This document shows, one piece after another, positions 6,372-7,782 of a stretch of 7,782 nucleotides of DNA. Origin of the DNA: Synechococcus sp. CO36386bin_37 (lineage in GTDB: Bacteria; Cyanobacteriota; Cyanobacteriia; PCC-6307; Cyanobiaceae); NCBI GenBank assembly GCA_011525445.1, contig WTGE01000085.1:1-7782 (forward strand), read 5' to 3'. The first letter of the stretch is position 1. Each line of letters starts with the position of its first letter. The position numbers and the translations under genes were made by a program. The notes below the pieces were generated by a model that made no database searches, was not told where the DNA came from, and was given only the letters and a program-made list of their open reading frames with translations.

Positions 6372-6378
6372 GAAACAC

Positions 6379-7782
6379 CTAAAAGCGGAAAGAGGTTTTC
6401 ACCAACCCACCAAGCTGACTGAAGGTCTTTTGTTCTCCATCAACGTTCGTCGCTTGACCCAATGGACGACTCAAGTAGAAAGCAGCTGGTGTAACACTAA
6501 TTGCATCTGTGATCTGAAATTGATACCACCATTCCCAGACATAGTTTCCATCAGCCGGAGTTTGACCACCCTTCTGACTGATTGCAAAGACGGGCTGACC
6601 AACAGCCATTCCAGCACTGTTGCCTATAAGCAAGACATCACTCCACTGGAGTCCAACATTCCAGGATTGACTGGCAGTGATATTTCTATCGTTTTTTGCA
6701 ACAACAGAATTGAATCCATATCCTCCAGATATTGATGGTATCCAGCCACTATTGTGTGGTTGCCATGAGCCACCGATACCCCAAGCATTCATAAAGGCAT
6801 TTTTACCAGCAAAATAATTGTTTTCAGTAAAACGAGTGCCGAAACCTCCTACCAGATCAGCGGGGCTTTGAACGCCAGACCAAATCGCAGCAATCTTCCA
6901 ACCTTCCGATTCATAGGCGATTTGGACGCTACCGCTGGCCTCAGAAAACTGAGTTCCAAGACCACCGATGTTGGGATCAGAATCAGCGGCCTGTGCCGCC
7001 ACATAGTTTGCTGAAACACTGAAACCTCTGCCATTCGCCCAACTCACTCCAGCTCCAGGTCCTAAATTTTTGTTGTAGGCAGCTGGTGCGCCATTCAGCG
7101 TGGTCACGTCCAGGATTGCGTCACTTGGATAAACACTTGGCCATACAGCGAGCATATCCTCCTGGCCAACAAGAGCACCGAAAGTGAAGGTGAGTGAATC
7201 GGCTACAGGAAATTGATAAAACAACTTATCAATCCCCAGCGAATTATCAACAGAATTCTCCTGAAACGCTGTTTCCAAAGTTGATAGGCCTGAAGGCTCA
7301 CCACTGAGAAATGCTGACGATTCAAAATTACCTGCACGAAGAACCGTGAGCAGCAGATCTTGACCCGTAAAACTTGTCTCCAAACTGAGTTGAAGATCGT
7401 TATTGAATGTTGTAGCTCCCTGTGTGCGATTGAATTCGTCAGCGAGAGATTGGTTCCCGGAAAATTGATTGGCGCCAACGACAAACGTTGCGGTTCCACT
7501 GATCTTGGTGGTGGTGGAGAACTGAGTGGCTTCCAGTTCGCCAACGCGGGCTTCCAGACCGTCCACACGGCCCTTGAGGATGGCGAGTTCCTTTTCGAAC
7601 TCCTTCATCAGGCGCTTGAGCTCGTCGGTCACTTCGGTGACGCGGTCGAGACAGGCGTTCAACAGAGCAGCCGCTTCGAAGCGGGTCATGGCCCGGTTGC
7701 CGCGGTAGGTGCCGTTGGGATAACCAGCCACACAGCCGTAGCGCTCGATCAGGTTGCTGAGTGCCTGATAAGCCCAGTCGGT
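6379..7782 (-). CDS. SLH/coiled-coil/beta-barrel porin (Som / iron-uptake-porin type), N-terminus cut by window edge
   Basis: An outer-membrane porin of cyanobacterial type, for diffusion of small solutes or ions; some relatives are named iron-uptake porins. 467 residues are visible. Residues 1-47 are an SLH domain (TDWAYQALSNLIERYGC, then NGTYRGNRAMTRFEAAALLN), which anchors such proteins to the cell wall; it carries two Cys at 17 and 44. Residues 48-87 are a charged coiled coil (ELKRLMKEFEKELAILKGRV, then DGLEARVGELEA). From ~88 on there is an OprB-like barrel with alternating aromatic/polar strands, ending in the C-terminal Phe (KTSFRF) typical of outer-membrane barrels. The frame is open to the right edge; signal peptide and mature N-terminus (perhaps 40-60 residues) lie outside. 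The GTG at 7731 is an internal valine. The SLH/coiled-coil part is GC-rich (37/60 in 7621-7680), while parts of the barrel are AT-rich (21/60 in 6781-6840). Confidence 0.93.
   Translation of the reverse strand, partial: TDWAYQALSNLIERYGCVAGYPNGTYRGNRAMTRFEAAALLNACLDRVTEVTDELKRLMKEFEKELAILKGRVDGLEARVGELEATQFSTTTKISGTATFVVGANQFSGNQSLADEFNRTQGATTFNNDLQLSLETSFTGQDLLLTVLRAGNFESSAFLSGEPSGLSTLETAFQENSVDNSLGIDKLFYQFPVADSLTFTFGALVGQEDMLAVWPSVYPSDAILDVTTLNGAPAAYNKNLGPGAGVSWANGRGFSVSANYVAAQAADSDPNIGGLGTQFSEASGSVQIAYESEGWKIAAIWSGVQSPADLVGGFGTRFTENNYFAGKNAFMNAWGIGGSWQPHNSGWIPSISGGYGFNSVVAKNDRNITASQSWNVGLQWSDVLLIGNSAGMAVGQPVFAISQKGGQTPADGNYVWEWWYQFQITDAISVTPAAFYLSRPLGQATNVDGEQKTFSQLGGLVKTSFRF

Larger units (their letters stand above)
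5936..6378. other. 443-bp AT-rich gap between convergent EamA and porin genes
   Basis: No convincing gene is seen. The local GC is the lowest in the non-coding part (22 of 60 bases in 6061-6120). A minus-strand frame ending at 5983 has a TTG start at 6192 and an internal ATG at 6120. From that ATG it would give 45 residues (MSTVNNGVLAVFGWRL...), with no good ribosome site; it may be noise or a decayed remnant. Dyads are present at 6184-6203 and 6321-6336 (AGAATT-GGAA-AATTCT). Because both flanking genes point inward, no promoter for either is needed here, which leaves most of the length unexplained. Confidence 0.45.

Noticed and set aside
6371..6377. GGAAACA, reminiscent of the Yfr2-family small RNA loop motif
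   Set aside because: A heptamer alone is not enough; no conserved flanking stem is present and it sits in the porin's 3' end/terminator.
6430..6735. 101-codon plus-strand frame inside the porin gene
   Set aside because: It is antisense to the clear beta-barrel coding sequence, with no ribosome site or family signature.
1..7782. Search by eye for CRISPR arrays, insertion sequences, integrases, rRNA and toxin-antitoxin pairs
   Set aside because: No regularly spaced repeats, transposase motifs, terminal inverted repeats with target duplications, or recognisable toxin/antitoxin signatures were found.

Overview
The window looks like a chromosome segment of a marine picocyanobacterium, most likely a marine Synechococcus of moderate GC. 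The strongest clue is the truncated gene at the right end. It encodes an SLH-domain / coiled-coil / beta-barrel porin whose N-terminal region is of the type found in multicopy porin families of marine Synechococcus. No HIP1 octamer (GCGATCGC), common in many other cyanobacteria, was seen. The organism call is inference from protein style only.

Layout. (1) nt 1-2110, GC-rich, + strand: the C-terminal ~430 residues of a CopA-type multicopper oxidase with all four copper motifs visible, then a long imperfect hairpin, then a secreted 236-residue protein of unknown function built from two tandem copies of one ~100-residue unit. (2) nt 2111-2626: mostly non-coding, but it contains a 47-codon reading frame on the minus strand for a charged, helical protein. 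(3) nt 2627-5935, lower GC: a small hydrophilic ORF, an MFS transporter of the YbfB/YjiJ type, a minus-strand small protein resembling the antibiotic-biosynthesis-monooxygenase (ABM) fold, and a 10-TM EamA/DMT transporter. A 397-bp regulatory-looking gap separates the last two. (4) nt 5936-6378: an AT-rich gap with several dyads and no convincing gene. (5) nt 6379-7782, minus strand: the porin, cut at its N-terminus by the window edge, followed by a short terminator-like hairpin.

How the parts may work together. The oxidase and the duplicated secreted protein are co-directional, 99 bp apart, and both expected outside the cytoplasm, so a shared envelope copper or oxidative role is possible but unproven. 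The two unrelated exporters flanking an ABM-like protein in a low-GC stretch resemble a flexible accessory segment for handling small molecules. The substrates cannot be read from sequence. The porin is the likely outer-membrane route for small solutes. No CRISPR, insertion sequence, tRNA or rRNA was found, and nothing here clearly amounts to a new multi-gene system. The best leads are the duplicated secreted protein, the hairpin before it, the compositional mosaic within the porin gene, and a possible leader-ORF/attenuator before the EamA gene.
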